Positions 1 to 5,403 are shown, counted from the stretch's first letter. The stretch: DNA of 6,100 bases from Bacillota bacterium (GCA_023391425.1 JAEWAX010000136.1:1-6100); one strand, 5' to 3'. The notes: generated by a model not told the origin, from the sequence alone. Made by a program: numbers and translations.

Positions 1-499
1 CCAGAACAAGCTCATCATCCTTAAGCTTTTTGTAATTAAATTTACTTTTATCAAAAGGACCTTCAACTATGCCAAGATCAAAATTACCATTCCCAAGTCT
101 TTTACAGATTTCTTCAAGGTTATGGACATGCATTATGATATCAATATTGTCATGTAACCGTTTATATTCACCTAACAAACTAGGAAGCACAAATTCACCA
201 ATTGTTAAGGTGGCACCAATGTTATATCTTTTTATAACAGCTGTTTTATTTATAAGCTTTCTTTCAATTAACATAGAATTTGCCTCAGCTTCCTTAGCAT
301 ATCTTAGAAGCAGTTCACCCTCTTCTGTTAACGAGATTTGCCTACCTTTTTTCATTATCAATTTTACGTTATAATAATCTTCCAATTGCTTTATGTGTTG
401 TGAAACTGCCGGCTGCGTGAGATTCAGCATCTCAGCTGCTTTAGTATAGCTTTTCAAATTTGCGACCTTAAGAAATGTAATAATTTTTGCGTCTATCAT
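1..499 (-). CDS. LysR-type transcriptional regulator, YeiE/CysL-like (3' end cut by window edge)
   Basis: The reverse strand from 499 encodes 166 residues that continue past base 1, so the C-terminal part is missing. The N-terminus (about residues 1-60) is a typical LysR winged helix-turn-helix: KSYTKAAEMLNLTQPAVSQHI at residues 16-36, then QLED and the wing with SLTEEGELLL at 56-65. A linker helix follows, and the effector domain begins near residue 92 (YNIGATLTIGEFVLPSLL). The motif FDLGIVEGP at 140-148 and DDELVL at 161-166 recall YeiE/CysL-type regulators, which respond to sulfur anions and control sulfite-related genes; this assignment is by motif memory, not by search. The ATG at 497-499 is preceded by AGGAG with about 10 bases spacing. 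The gene is divergent from the YeiH-family gene, as in enterobacteria, which suggests that it regulates that gene and itself through the shared intergenic region. LysR identity is near certain; effector and subgroup are inferred. Confidence 0.9.
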   Translation of the reverse strand, partial: MIDAKIITFLKVANLKSYTKAAEMLNLTQPAVSQHIKQLEDYYNVKLIMKKGRQISLTEEGELLLRYAKEAEANSMLIERKLINKTAVIKRYNIGATLTIGEFVLPSLLGEYKRLHDNIDIIMHVHNLEEICKRLGNGNFDLGIVEGPFDKSKFNYKKLKDDELVL

Positions 500-515
500 A
501 TGTTTTTAGCTCCTG

Positions 516-551
516 ACAATTAGTTATACTATATAATTGTATAACAATTGT
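516..551. promoter_or_regulatory. Candidate LysR operator: long inverted repeat in the divergent intergenic region
   Basis: A perfect 7-bp inverted repeat GTTATAC-N9-GTATAAC spans 523-545. Its arms extend outward to ACAATTA...AATTGT, giving a nearly symmetric 36-bp element with a single one-base offset. It lies 17-52 bp upstream of the regulator start and about 170 bp upstream of the yeiH-like start, a position suited to autoregulation and to activation of the divergent gene. The core contains ATAC-N9-GTAT, compatible with the dyad sites bound by LysR proteins. There is no T-run, so a terminator is unlikely. The function is inferred from symmetry and position. Confidence 0.55.
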
Positions 552-579
552 AATTATCTGAAAAGCTTCATAAACAGAG

Positions 580-622
580 TTCTAATGTTTGTTAGTAGTT
601 TCTAACCCTCCGAATATTAGAA
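580..622. repeat. Nested inverted repeats, possible secondary regulator site
   Basis: An outer pair TTCTAAT (580-586) and ATTAGAA (616-622) encloses an inner pair GTTAG (591-595) and CTAAC (602-606) separated by six bases. The element sits between the main dyad at 516-551 and the putative yeiH -10 box at 648. That is where LysR activators usually have their lower-affinity activation site. The repeats are short and AT-rich, so chance is a real alternative. Confidence 0.3.
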
Positions 623-647
623 TTACGATAAATTTTTCTTATGTATT

Positions 648-653
648 TATAAT
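648..653 (+). promoter_or_regulatory. Putative -10 box of the yeiH-like gene
   Basis: A perfect TATAAT lies 68 bases before the start codon. The best upstream hexamer is TTACGA at 623-628 with a 19-bp spacer, a poor -35 box. A good -10 with a weak -35 fits a promoter that needs an activator such as the divergent LysR protein. In AT-rich DNA a lone TATAAT is weak evidence. Confidence 0.35.
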
Positions 654-721
654 AAATCATAATTTGTTTTTATAGTTCATTAATATTAAAATAATAGGTA
701 TAAAAAACTCTGGAGGTACTT

Positions 722-1729
722 ATGAACTGGATAAAAAAAAATATCGCAGGAATATTATTATCATTTGTTATTGCATTAATCGCAACCTTGTTAGGAAACA
801 AATTTCCTATTGTAGGTGGCTCGGTATTTGGTATAGTACTGGGAATTATTATAAATAATACGGTTGGAAAGCCTAAAGGCACTGTAACTGGTATTAAATA
901 TACATCCAAAAAAATTCTCCAATATGCAATTATATTATTAGGAACAGGGCTAAGTCTGACTCAAGTATGGAAAACGGGTGTTGATTCTCTAGCAGTAATG
1001 TTGTTCACACTGTCTTCTGCCTTCATTTCAGCCTATGCTTTTGGAAGGCTACTTAAAGTACCTTTTAATCTCACCAGCCTAATAGGTGTTGGTACTGCGA
1101 TATGTGGTGGATCAGCAATTGCCGCAGTCTCACCTATAATAGAGGCAGATGAAAAAGAAGTTGCTTATTCTATCTCAACTATATTTTTCTTCAACATCTT
1201 AGCTGTTCTAATATTCCCACCACTTGGGCATTTGATGGGATTTTCTGACAACGCCTTTGGTTTATGGGCTGGTACTGCAATAAACGATACTTCCTCAGTT
1301 GTTGCAGCAGGCTATGCATTTAGTAATGAGGCTGGTGCCTATGCAACCATTGTAAAGTTGACACGTACTACAATGATTATCCCTATTTCATTAATATTTG
1401 CAGCAGTAACTATTTTTAATAAGAAAAAAGCAGCGAAAGCCGATGGTACAGTAAACTATAGTCTTAAAAGGATTTTCCCTTGGTTCATAGTTGGATTTTT
1501 AATAGCATCATTACTTAACACCTTAGGTGTTTTTAGTCAAAGTGTTGTTGAATTTCTCTCAACTGCAGGTAAATTTTGCATTGTAATGGCTTTATCTGCT
1601 GTAGGGCTCAGTGCAAACTTTAAAGATATGCTAAAAACTGGCTTCAAGCCACTTTTTCTAGGTTTAATTATATGGATTATAGTTGCAGTGGTTAGTATCG
1701 TAGTACAGTTTTCTATTGGTCAAATATAA
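722..1729 (+). CDS. yeiH: YeiH family (UPF0324) putative sulfate/sulfite export membrane protein
   Basis: This 335-residue, very hydrophobic protein has about ten predicted membrane segments and is the usual length for the UPF0324/Cons_hypoth698 family. Visible landmarks are ILLGTGLSL (71-79), the glycine-rich GTAICGGSAIAAVSPIIEADE (124-144), FFNILAVLIFPPLGH (156-170), and the conserved WAGTAINDTSSVVAAG (182-197) followed by ATIVKLTRTTMIIP (208-221). A positively charged loop lies at 234-250. Family members are annotated as putative sulfate exporters, but transport is poorly proven; the pairing with YeiE-type regulators supports a role with sulfite or a related sulfur anion. GGAGG at 712-716 lies 5 bases before the ATG, so the start is secure. 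The gene is divergent from the LysR regulator and is followed by a TauE/SafE permease gene on the same strand. No convincing terminator follows it, so some read-through is possible. Family confidence is high; substrate confidence is low. Confidence 0.92.
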   Translation: MNWIKKNIAGILLSFVIALIATLLGNKFPIVGGSVFGIVLGIIINNTVGKPKGTVTGIKYTSKKILQYAIILLGTGLSLTQVWKTGVDSLAVMLFTLSSAFISAYAFGRLLKVPFNLTSLIGVGTAICGGSAIAAVSPIIEADEKEVAYSISTIFFFNILAVLIFPPLGHLMGFSDNAFGLWAGTAINDTSSVVAAGYAFSNEAGAYATIVKLTRTTMIIPISLIFAAVTIFNKKKAAKADGTVNYSLKRIFPWFIVGFLIASLLNTLGVFSQSVVEFLSTAGKFCIVMALSAVGLSANFKDMLKTGFKPLFLGLIIWIIVAVVSIVVQFSIGQI

Positions 1730-1784
1730 GCCTTTGAACATGTAAAGATTGTAGTTTTGATGCAATTTTAACTTAACAAATGTC

Positions 1785-1794
1785 AGTTATACTA
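1785..1794 (+). promoter_or_regulatory. Possible half-site matching the yeiH operator arm
   Basis: AGTTATACTA here is identical over 10 bp to 522-531 inside the candidate LysR operator, and both copies have the same orientation relative to the downstream transporter gene. It lies about 130 bp upstream of the TauE/SafE gene. The matching opposite arm (GTATAAC) is absent, so at best this is a half-site. A TATACT hexamer (1788-1793) overlaps it and could be a -10 box, without a clear -35. Confidence 0.25.
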
Positions 1795-1849
1795 ATTATC
1801 TAAAAGCTTGTTTAATAATATTTTCATAAAAAGACAATGCTAAGATAAC

Positions 1850-1892
1850 GGGACTGTTGCAAAACTATATTGTTTTAGTTTTGCAGTAGCCC
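1850..1892 (+). repeat. 43-bp imperfect palindrome with IS6-like arm sequence
   Basis: Left arm 1850-1867 (GGGACTGTTGCAAAACTA) pairs with right arm 1876-1892 (TAGTTTTGCAGTAGCCC) around an 8-base loop. One A (1853) is bulged, and two G-T pairs occupy the middle. These pair as RNA only if the plus strand is transcribed. The CTGTTGCAAA core is shared with the terminal inverted repeats of IS6-family elements (IS26: GGCACTGTTGCAAA). No transposase is nearby. No T-run follows on either strand, so this is not a standard intrinsic terminator. It could be a MITE-like remnant, a dispersed intergenic palindrome, or a 5' leader hairpin of the next gene. Confidence 0.6.
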
Positions 1893-1906
1893 TATAAAAA
1901 ACTTTT

Positions 1907-1911
1907 GGAGG
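1907..1911 (+). promoter_or_regulatory. Ribosome binding site that decides the TauE/SafE start
   Basis: GGAGG at 1907-1911 is the only good Shine-Dalgarno sequence near this gene. It overlaps the in-frame TTG at 1905, which argues against that codon. It lies 14 bases before ATG 1926, longer than the usual 5-9. An in-frame ATT at 1914 is too close. The gap to the palindrome ending at 1892 is only 14 bases, so that hairpin could affect access to this site. Confidence 0.5.
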
Positions 1912-1925
1912 TTATTGATTTTATT

Positions 1926-2735
1926 ATGGGACAATTTCTGTGGCTTATACCTTTAGGTTTTATGGTTGGAACGTTCGGAACACTAATCGGAGCAGGTGGA
2001 GGGTTTATATTGGTACCAGTTCTTTTACTACTGTACCCTGATAAAAGCCCCGAAACCATTACAAGTATATCTTTGGCAGTAGTATTTTTCAATTCATTAT
2101 CAGGTTCAATCGCTTATGCCAAGATGAAGAAAATTGATTATAAATCTGGAATAATATTTGCTGCTGCAACACTCCCTGGTTCAATACTTGGTGCTGTTAC
2201 TACTTCACTAATACCTAGAAATATTTTTAATATTCTGTTTGGAGTATTACTAATTGCAGCTTCAATATTTCTTCTGATGAAGCCAGAAAATAGGAATGTT
2301 ATAAAGGATAAAAAACCAAAGTATAATTTAACCCGTACAATTACTGATATTGATGGTACTGCCCATACCTATTCATATAACTCTGTACTTGGTATTATTA
2401 TTAGTGTTTTAGTTGGATATCTTTCTAGTCTTCTAGGAATTGGAGGTGGCATTATCCATGTTCCAGTGCTTGTACATGCATTAAACTTCCCTGTTCACAT
2501 TGCAACCGCTACTTCCCACTTTGTTCTAGCTGGAATGTCTCTATCCGGAACAATAGTACATGTTCTATCAGGTGCATTGTCTAAAGGAATTTTACAGACT
2601 ATAGGTCTTTCAATAGGAGTGCTATTTGGTGCACAGCTGGGAGCACGACTTTCAAAACGCTTCCAAGGGGTCTTTATAATAAGAGGTCTGGCTGTTGCAT
2701 TAGGATTGGTAGGAATACGAATTTTGATAAGCTAA
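1926..2735 (+). CDS. Sulfite exporter TauE/SafE family permease
   Basis: The protein (269 residues from the ATG at 1926) shows the duplicated architecture of the TauE/SafE (DUF81) family. The first half carries GTLIGAGGGFILVPVLLLL (residues 18-36). The second half repeats the motif as SSLLGIGGGIIHVPVLVH (167-184), followed by FPVHIATATSHFVLAG (188-203). About eight membrane segments are separated by a hydrophilic central loop at 119-150. Family members export sulfite, sulfoacetate or other organosulfur anions, but many are uncharacterised, so the substrate is inferred. An in-frame TTG at 1905 overlaps the GGAGG Shine-Dalgarno (1907-1911) and has no ribosome site of its own, so I prefer the ATG, although its spacing of 14 bases is long. 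The gene stands 3' of the YeiH-like gene and converges with the ComB-like gene. Confidence 0.9.
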   Translation: MGQFLWLIPLGFMVGTFGTLIGAGGGFILVPVLLLLYPDKSPETITSISLAVVFFNSLSGSIAYAKMKKIDYKSGIIFAAATLPGSILGAVTTSLIPRNIFNILFGVLLIAASIFLLMKPENRNVIKDKKPKYNLTRTITDIDGTAHTYSYNSVLGIIISVLVGYLSSLLGIGGGIIHVPVLVHALNFPVHIATATSHFVLAGMSLSGTIVHVLSGALSKGILQTIGLSIGVLFGAQLGARLSKRFQGVFIIRGLAVALGLVGIRILIS

Positions 2736-2746
2736 AATAACTAATC

Positions 2747-2778
2747 TTCTTTTTATATATCATTCTTTTTATATATCA
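2747..2778. repeat. Tandem 16-bp direct repeat in the convergent intergenic region
   Basis: TTCTTTTTATATATCA occurs at 2747-2762 and again, perfectly, at 2763-2778. A decayed third copy (TTCTTTTGTTATATGCA) follows from 2779. The repeat lies just 3' of the TauE/SafE stop codon. It probably arose by replication slippage. Its T-rich plus strand could help end transcription, but no G+C stem precedes it. Confidence 0.8.
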
Positions 2779-2836
2779 TTCTTTTGTTATATGCAATAAG
2801 CTTAACCTTGTTAGGCAGTTAAATCCCAAAACACTG

Positions 2837-3526
2837 TTAATCTATCTTTTTTAAACTATATAACCCATATTCGTCCTTCTCAGCTTTAAGAACAAAATTA
2901 AATCTATCCACGTCTGTGCATAAGTAGAAATCTCTTTCTGGTGACCATTTTGATTTAGCAAGATCAAAAAACCTTTTACCACTACTATGTTTTAGACCTT
3001 CAATTTTTGAATTTATACCATATACTTTTTCTTCTAAAATACTCTTTATATACTCTGCACAAATAGTATCTTCATCAGATTGAAAGCTTCCTTCATATCC
3101 CATGCAAACTAATGATACCGTTTCAGGGTTTTTAGCCTTTATATATTTTGCTATTGCTTTAGAATTAACTAGACTTCCAGTAAGGATTTCATCTGCTTTT
3201 ACTGCATGAACTATGCCTTGTGTCCCAGCACTTGTCGTGTGTACGACAGTTTTTCCCGAGAAATCAATGTTCTCTATATGTGTAGGAGAATTACCATAAT
3301 TAAATCCAGGCTGAATTCTTTCTTTACGCTCTCCAATGAGTATATAGTCCGGATTTTCTTCCTTCAATTTATAAGCAATGTCAATATCACCTACAGGGAT
3401 TATTCTTTTTGCTCCATTATTTACAACGTAACAAGCAACTGAAAATGCTCTAAAAACATCAATTATCACAGTTAACCCAATAGCTTCTTTCGCACCATCG
3501 AGTAACTGGAATATATTTATATTCAA
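2837..3526 (-). CDS. comB: 2-phosphosulfolactate phosphatase family protein (ComB-like)
   Basis: The 229-residue soluble protein has the ComB signatures: VIIDVFRAFSVA (20-31), GERKERIQPGFNYGNSP (65-81), HTTSAGTQG (96-104) and the acidic SDEDTICAEYI (150-160). ComB is a magnesium-dependent phosphatase that converts 2-phosphosulfolactate to sulfolactate, the second step of coenzyme M synthesis in methanogens. In Bacillus a related pair supports sulfolactate formation in sporulating cells. Clostridia keep ComB homologues without making coenzyme M, so the physiological role here is open. The start is TTG (3524-3526), supported by GGAGG on the reverse strand (3535-3539) 8 bases upstream; no ATG fits as well. 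It follows lgt by 21 bp on the same strand, so the two are probably cotranscribed. No comA-like phosphosulfolactate synthase gene is visible, though sulfite-exporter-type genes lie on the other side of the convergent junction. Confidence 0.88.
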   Translation of the reverse strand: MNINIFQLLDGAKEAIGLTVIIDVFRAFSVACYVVNNGAKRIIPVGDIDIAYKLKEENPDYILIGERKERIQPGFNYGNSPTHIENIDFSGKTVVHTTSAGTQGIVHAVKADEILTGSLVNSKAIAKYIKAKNPETVSLVCMGYEGSFQSDEDTICAEYIKSILEEKVYGINSKIEGLKHSSGKRFFDLAKSKWSPERDFYLCTDVDRFNFVLKAEKDEYGLYSLKKID

Positions 3527-3547
3527 AGTTGTAACCTCCGAGATTTT

Positions 3548-4315
3548 TTATTCTTCAAATGCATTCTTTGCGCTGTATGCTCTTACAAAGACTATACCGC
3601 AACCAATAACGAACGTAAAAATAGATAATAACTGTGAAGTGGATAATATTCCAATATTTCCACGATCCAAATCGCCCCTTAGAAACTCAAGAAAAAATCT
3701 TCCTGCACTATAAAGAATCAAATAAAGACCTGCTACTTGGCCATCAACCTTTTTCCTCTTTGCAAACATAATTAATATAAAGAAACTAAGAAAATCTAAC
3801 CCACTTGAAATTAATTGTGTAGGAATCAAGCTTACTCCATTAGGAGCAAACTTCGATTGATGAAACACAATTCCAAATGGCATGGTAGTCTCTTTACCAT
3901 AACAGCATCCCGCTAAGAAACAACCAATTCTTCCAAATCCCTGTGCTAATGCAATAGATGGCATAACCAAATCAAAATACTGTAGGAAATTTAGTTTTTC
4001 CTTTTTACAGTATAGAAAACCTGCCAAAACGCCTACAATTATACCTCCATATACCACAAAGCCATTTGATATATCCAATAATATTTTCGGGTCATTTATA
4101 ATATTTTTAATTTGTGTTATGTAAAACAAAAGCTTTGCACCAAGTATTCCTCCAATTATGCACCAAATAACTAATGAAAAAACGCTTTCTTGCTTCAGAT
4201 TCATTTTCTTTGCTCTGTATTCTACCACCAAATATGCTGTAATAATACCGATTGCAATCATCAACCCATATCCATGTATGGTAATTGAACCAATTGTTAA
4301 CAAATCATTCTTCAT
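3548..4315 (-). CDS. lgt: Prolipoprotein diacylglyceryl transferase
   Basis: Lgt moves diacylglycerol from phosphatidylglycerol to the lipobox cysteine of prelipoproteins in the cytoplasmic membrane, the first step of lipoprotein maturation. The 255-residue protein has about seven membrane segments and the family landmarks: HGYGLMIAIG (14-23), the signature GRIGCFLAGCCYG (128-140), and RFFLEFLRGD (206-215) with its essential arginine. STSQLLSI (225-232) is also typical. The position of the essential E. coli His103 (HGG) is Tyr89 here (FVVYGGIIVG), a variant worth noting. ATG 4313-4315 is chosen because AAAGGA lies 6 bases upstream and the family motif begins soon after. A longer TTG-started frame to 4396 would run through the promoter and adds 27 residues unlike the family. 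The ComB-like gene follows after 21 bp. Confidence 0.95.
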   Translation of the reverse strand: MKNDLLTIGSITIHGYGLMIAIGIITAYLVVEYRAKKMNLKQESVFSLVIWCIIGGILGAKLLFYITQIKNIINDPKILLDISNGFVVYGGIIVGVLAGFLYCKKEKLNFLQYFDLVMPSIALAQGFGRIGCFLAGCCYGKETTMPFGIVFHQSKFAPNGVSLIPTQLISSGLDFLSFFILIMFAKRKKVDGQVAGLYLILYSAGRFFLEFLRGDLDRGNIGILSTSQLLSIFTFVIGCGIVFVRAYSAKNAFEE

Positions 4316-4367
4316 TTTGAATCCTTTCAAAATACTTAGTAATAATTTATCTACCTTATTTATACAT

Positions 4368-4396
4368 ATGGTACATTTTGAAAAGCAATAAGTCAA
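4368..4396 (-). promoter_or_regulatory. Promoter of lgt-comB
   Basis: On the reverse strand TTGACT (4391-4396) is separated by exactly 17 bp from TACCAT (4368-4373). This is a good sigma-A-type promoter, with five of six -35 bases matching. The predicted transcript would start near 4361 and have a leader of about 46 bases. The promoter rules out the long TTG-started version of lgt. Confidence 0.6.
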
Positions 4397-4410
4397 GCAA
4401 ATTAGTTATT

Positions 4411-4503
4411 GTAAAGAAAACTTAGTCTTTACCGAGCCGAAGGCGAAGGTAGAGGCTTAGTTGCACTTATACTTGAAAGGTGTTTAGCTAACTCTAAAGT
4501 ATA
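4411..4503. other. Structured, GC-richer intergenic island of unknown nature
   Basis: Bases 4420-4461 fold as one long hairpin. A 14-pair outer stem (4420-4433 with 4448-4461) has one mismatch and two U-G wobbles. A small internal loop (GA opposite GAA) follows, then an inner GCC-GAA-GGC hairpin (4436-4444). The wobbles pair only in plus-strand RNA; on the minus strand they become C-A mismatches. A second stem, TATACTT (4468-4474) with AAGTATA (4497-4503), follows. The base composition of 4431-4456 is far richer in G+C than the surroundings. The segment lies between the DUF1801 gene end and the lgt promoter. It could be a dispersed repeat, a small RNA, an inefficient terminator of the upstream minus-strand gene (a TTTTCTTT tract follows the hairpin on that strand), or a decayed coding fragment. 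The frame 4415-4519 is open for about 34 codons but has no start. Confidence 0.45.
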
Positions 4504-4592
4504 CAAACATATTCATTGAATGGCTATTATATTCGAGATTTTATAGTGTTGTGTTTTTATTTATTGTAGATACATAAGATATTAAAAGTTAG

Positions 4593-4982
4593 TTATTTTT
4601 TCTTTCTTATTTTAGCTTCTGAACGTTGTATATTTTCAGCAACTCTAAACTCAACTATCTTGCTAATTAACTCATAAGGCAGTGGCTTATCTATAGGAAA
4701 TTGAACTGACCCTTTTGCTCCTTTATATTGCGATAATTCATTTTTAAATGCAGCAATTCCACTGGGTGTTGGATAAAATCCAATATGATTTTTGTAAGCA
4801 GCGAAATATACCAAATTCCCATGTAACACAAAAGCAGGCATTTGATAACTTATTTTTTCTTCTGCACCTGGTGCCGACTCCTTGATAACCTGCCTCAGTT
4901 TTATAAGTATTTTTTGAATTTCAGGAGAGAATTTACTAATATATTCATCAATTGATTCAAAAGTAGTATTGTTACGTTCCAT
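4593..4982 (-). CDS. DUF1801 protein, frataxin-like iron chaperone family (Fra/YdhG-like)
   Basis: This small soluble protein of 129 residues has the DUF1801 pattern: FESIDEYISKFSPEIQKILIKLRQVIKESAPGAEEKISYQMPAF (8-51), a strand pair NLVYFAAYKNHIGFYPTP (56-73), and KGSVQFPIDKPLPYELISKIVEFRV (90-114), ending in a basic tail. In Bacillus subtilis the family member Fra (YdhG) acts as a frataxin-like iron chaperone for Fe-S cluster assembly. Many homologues are only annotated as DUF1801, so an iron role here is by family analogy. ATG 4980-4982 is supported by AAAGGA about 6 bases upstream. The gene has its own promoter and appears monocistronic; the next minus-strand gene, lgt, has its own promoter 200 bases downstream. 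Confidence 0.85.
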   Translation of the reverse strand: MERNNTTFESIDEYISKFSPEIQKILIKLRQVIKESAPGAEEKISYQMPAFVLHGNLVYFAAYKNHIGFYPTPSGIAAFKNELSQYKGAKGSVQFPIDKPLPYELISKIVEFRVAENIQRSEAKIRKKK

Positions 4983-5064
4983 GTATGTTCCTTTCTAAAC
5001 CACTATCGCAGTCTTATAACCTTATAATCTGCCAATCTGTAATCTTATTTGTTTTAATAATATT

Positions 5065-5092
5065 ATTATACCCTATTTCTTGCGTGCTTCAA
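5065..5092 (-). promoter_or_regulatory. Promoter of the DUF1801 gene
   Basis: On the reverse strand TTGAAG (5087-5092) is followed after 16 bp by a perfect TATAAT (5065-5070). Predicted initiation is near 5058, giving a leader of about 75 bases. Confidence 0.6.
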
Positions 5093-5098
5093 ACTTCC

Positions 5099-5127
5099 TT
5101 TAACCTGTAATAGAGCTTATACATAAT
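5099..5127 (+). promoter_or_regulatory. Possible promoter of the small membrane protein gene
   Basis: TTTAAC (5099-5104) and CATAAT (5122-5127) are separated by 17 bp, about 85 bases before the start codon. Each box deviates from consensus and the DNA is AT-rich, so this is only a candidate. Confidence 0.25.
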
Positions 5128-5211
5128 GAAAAATACATCAATTAAAGTTAATAGAAGGATTTCCTCTTTTAAATGTAGAATTACGGAAGTAAAAATTATA
5201 GGAGGATTGCT

Positions 5212-5403
5212 ATGTCAGTTATTGTTGGACTCTTTTTACCGTTAATAATTATGTTTGGAATAAATGGTGGGATAGGAGCAATTGCAGTTAGTATGGCTCA
5301 AAATAGAGGCTTAAGGCCAGTACCGGCATTCTTTGCCGGCTTCTTCGGTTCATTTTTAGCTTTATTTTTTATTGCAATGTTTCCGAAACATTCGAATTAT
5401 TAA
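5212..5403 (+). CDS. Small two-helix membrane protein of unknown function
   Basis: The 63-residue protein starts at an ATG with AGGAGG (5200-5205) 6 bases upstream, so translation is likely real. It has a hydrophobic first segment (about residues 3-28, with GINGGIGAIAVSMA), a short polar turn QNRGLRPVP (30-38), and a second hydrophobic segment (AFFAGFFGSFLALFFIAMF, 39-57) before a short polar tail. The glycine-rich GGIGA, basic turn and GFF pattern resemble many short, uncharacterised two-helix membrane proteins of Firmicutes. I do not recognise a named family or function. It stands alone between the divergent DUF1801 gene and the next small gene, from which it is separated by 135 bp containing a promoter candidate. 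Confidence 0.7.
   Translation: MSVIVGLFLPLIIMFGINGGIGAIAVSMAQNRGLRPVPAFFAGFFGSFLALFFIAMFPKHSNY

Noticed and set aside
69..374. Plus-strand open frame of 101 codons at the left edge
   Set aside because: It lies opposite the LysR gene, whose helix-turn-helix is unmistakable; the plus-strand product resembles no family and has no ribosome site.
1850..1892. Intrinsic terminator for the yeiH-like gene
   Set aside because: The stem is good, but neither strand has a U-tract after it; a repeat or leader hairpin explains it better.
2803..2822. Bidirectional terminator at TTAAC...GTTAA between the convergent genes
   Set aside because: The stem is about five A+T-rich pairs with no adjacent T-run on either strand, too weak to call.
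4316..4396. N-terminal extension of Lgt with CFSKCTIC cysteines, from a TTG at 4396
   Set aside because: The extension runs across the -35 and -10 boxes of the lgt promoter and precedes a well-placed ribosome site for the ATG at 4315; the family sequence begins after it.
4436..4510. Lysine riboswitch on the plus strand
   Set aside because: Only a short AGGTAGAGGC string resembles the L-box; the other conserved blocks and a downstream lysine gene in that orientation are missing.
5176..5185. TAGAATTACG shared with 618-627
   Set aside because: A 10-bp match between two AT-rich leaders of unrelated genes, not part of a dyad in the second copy; probably chance.
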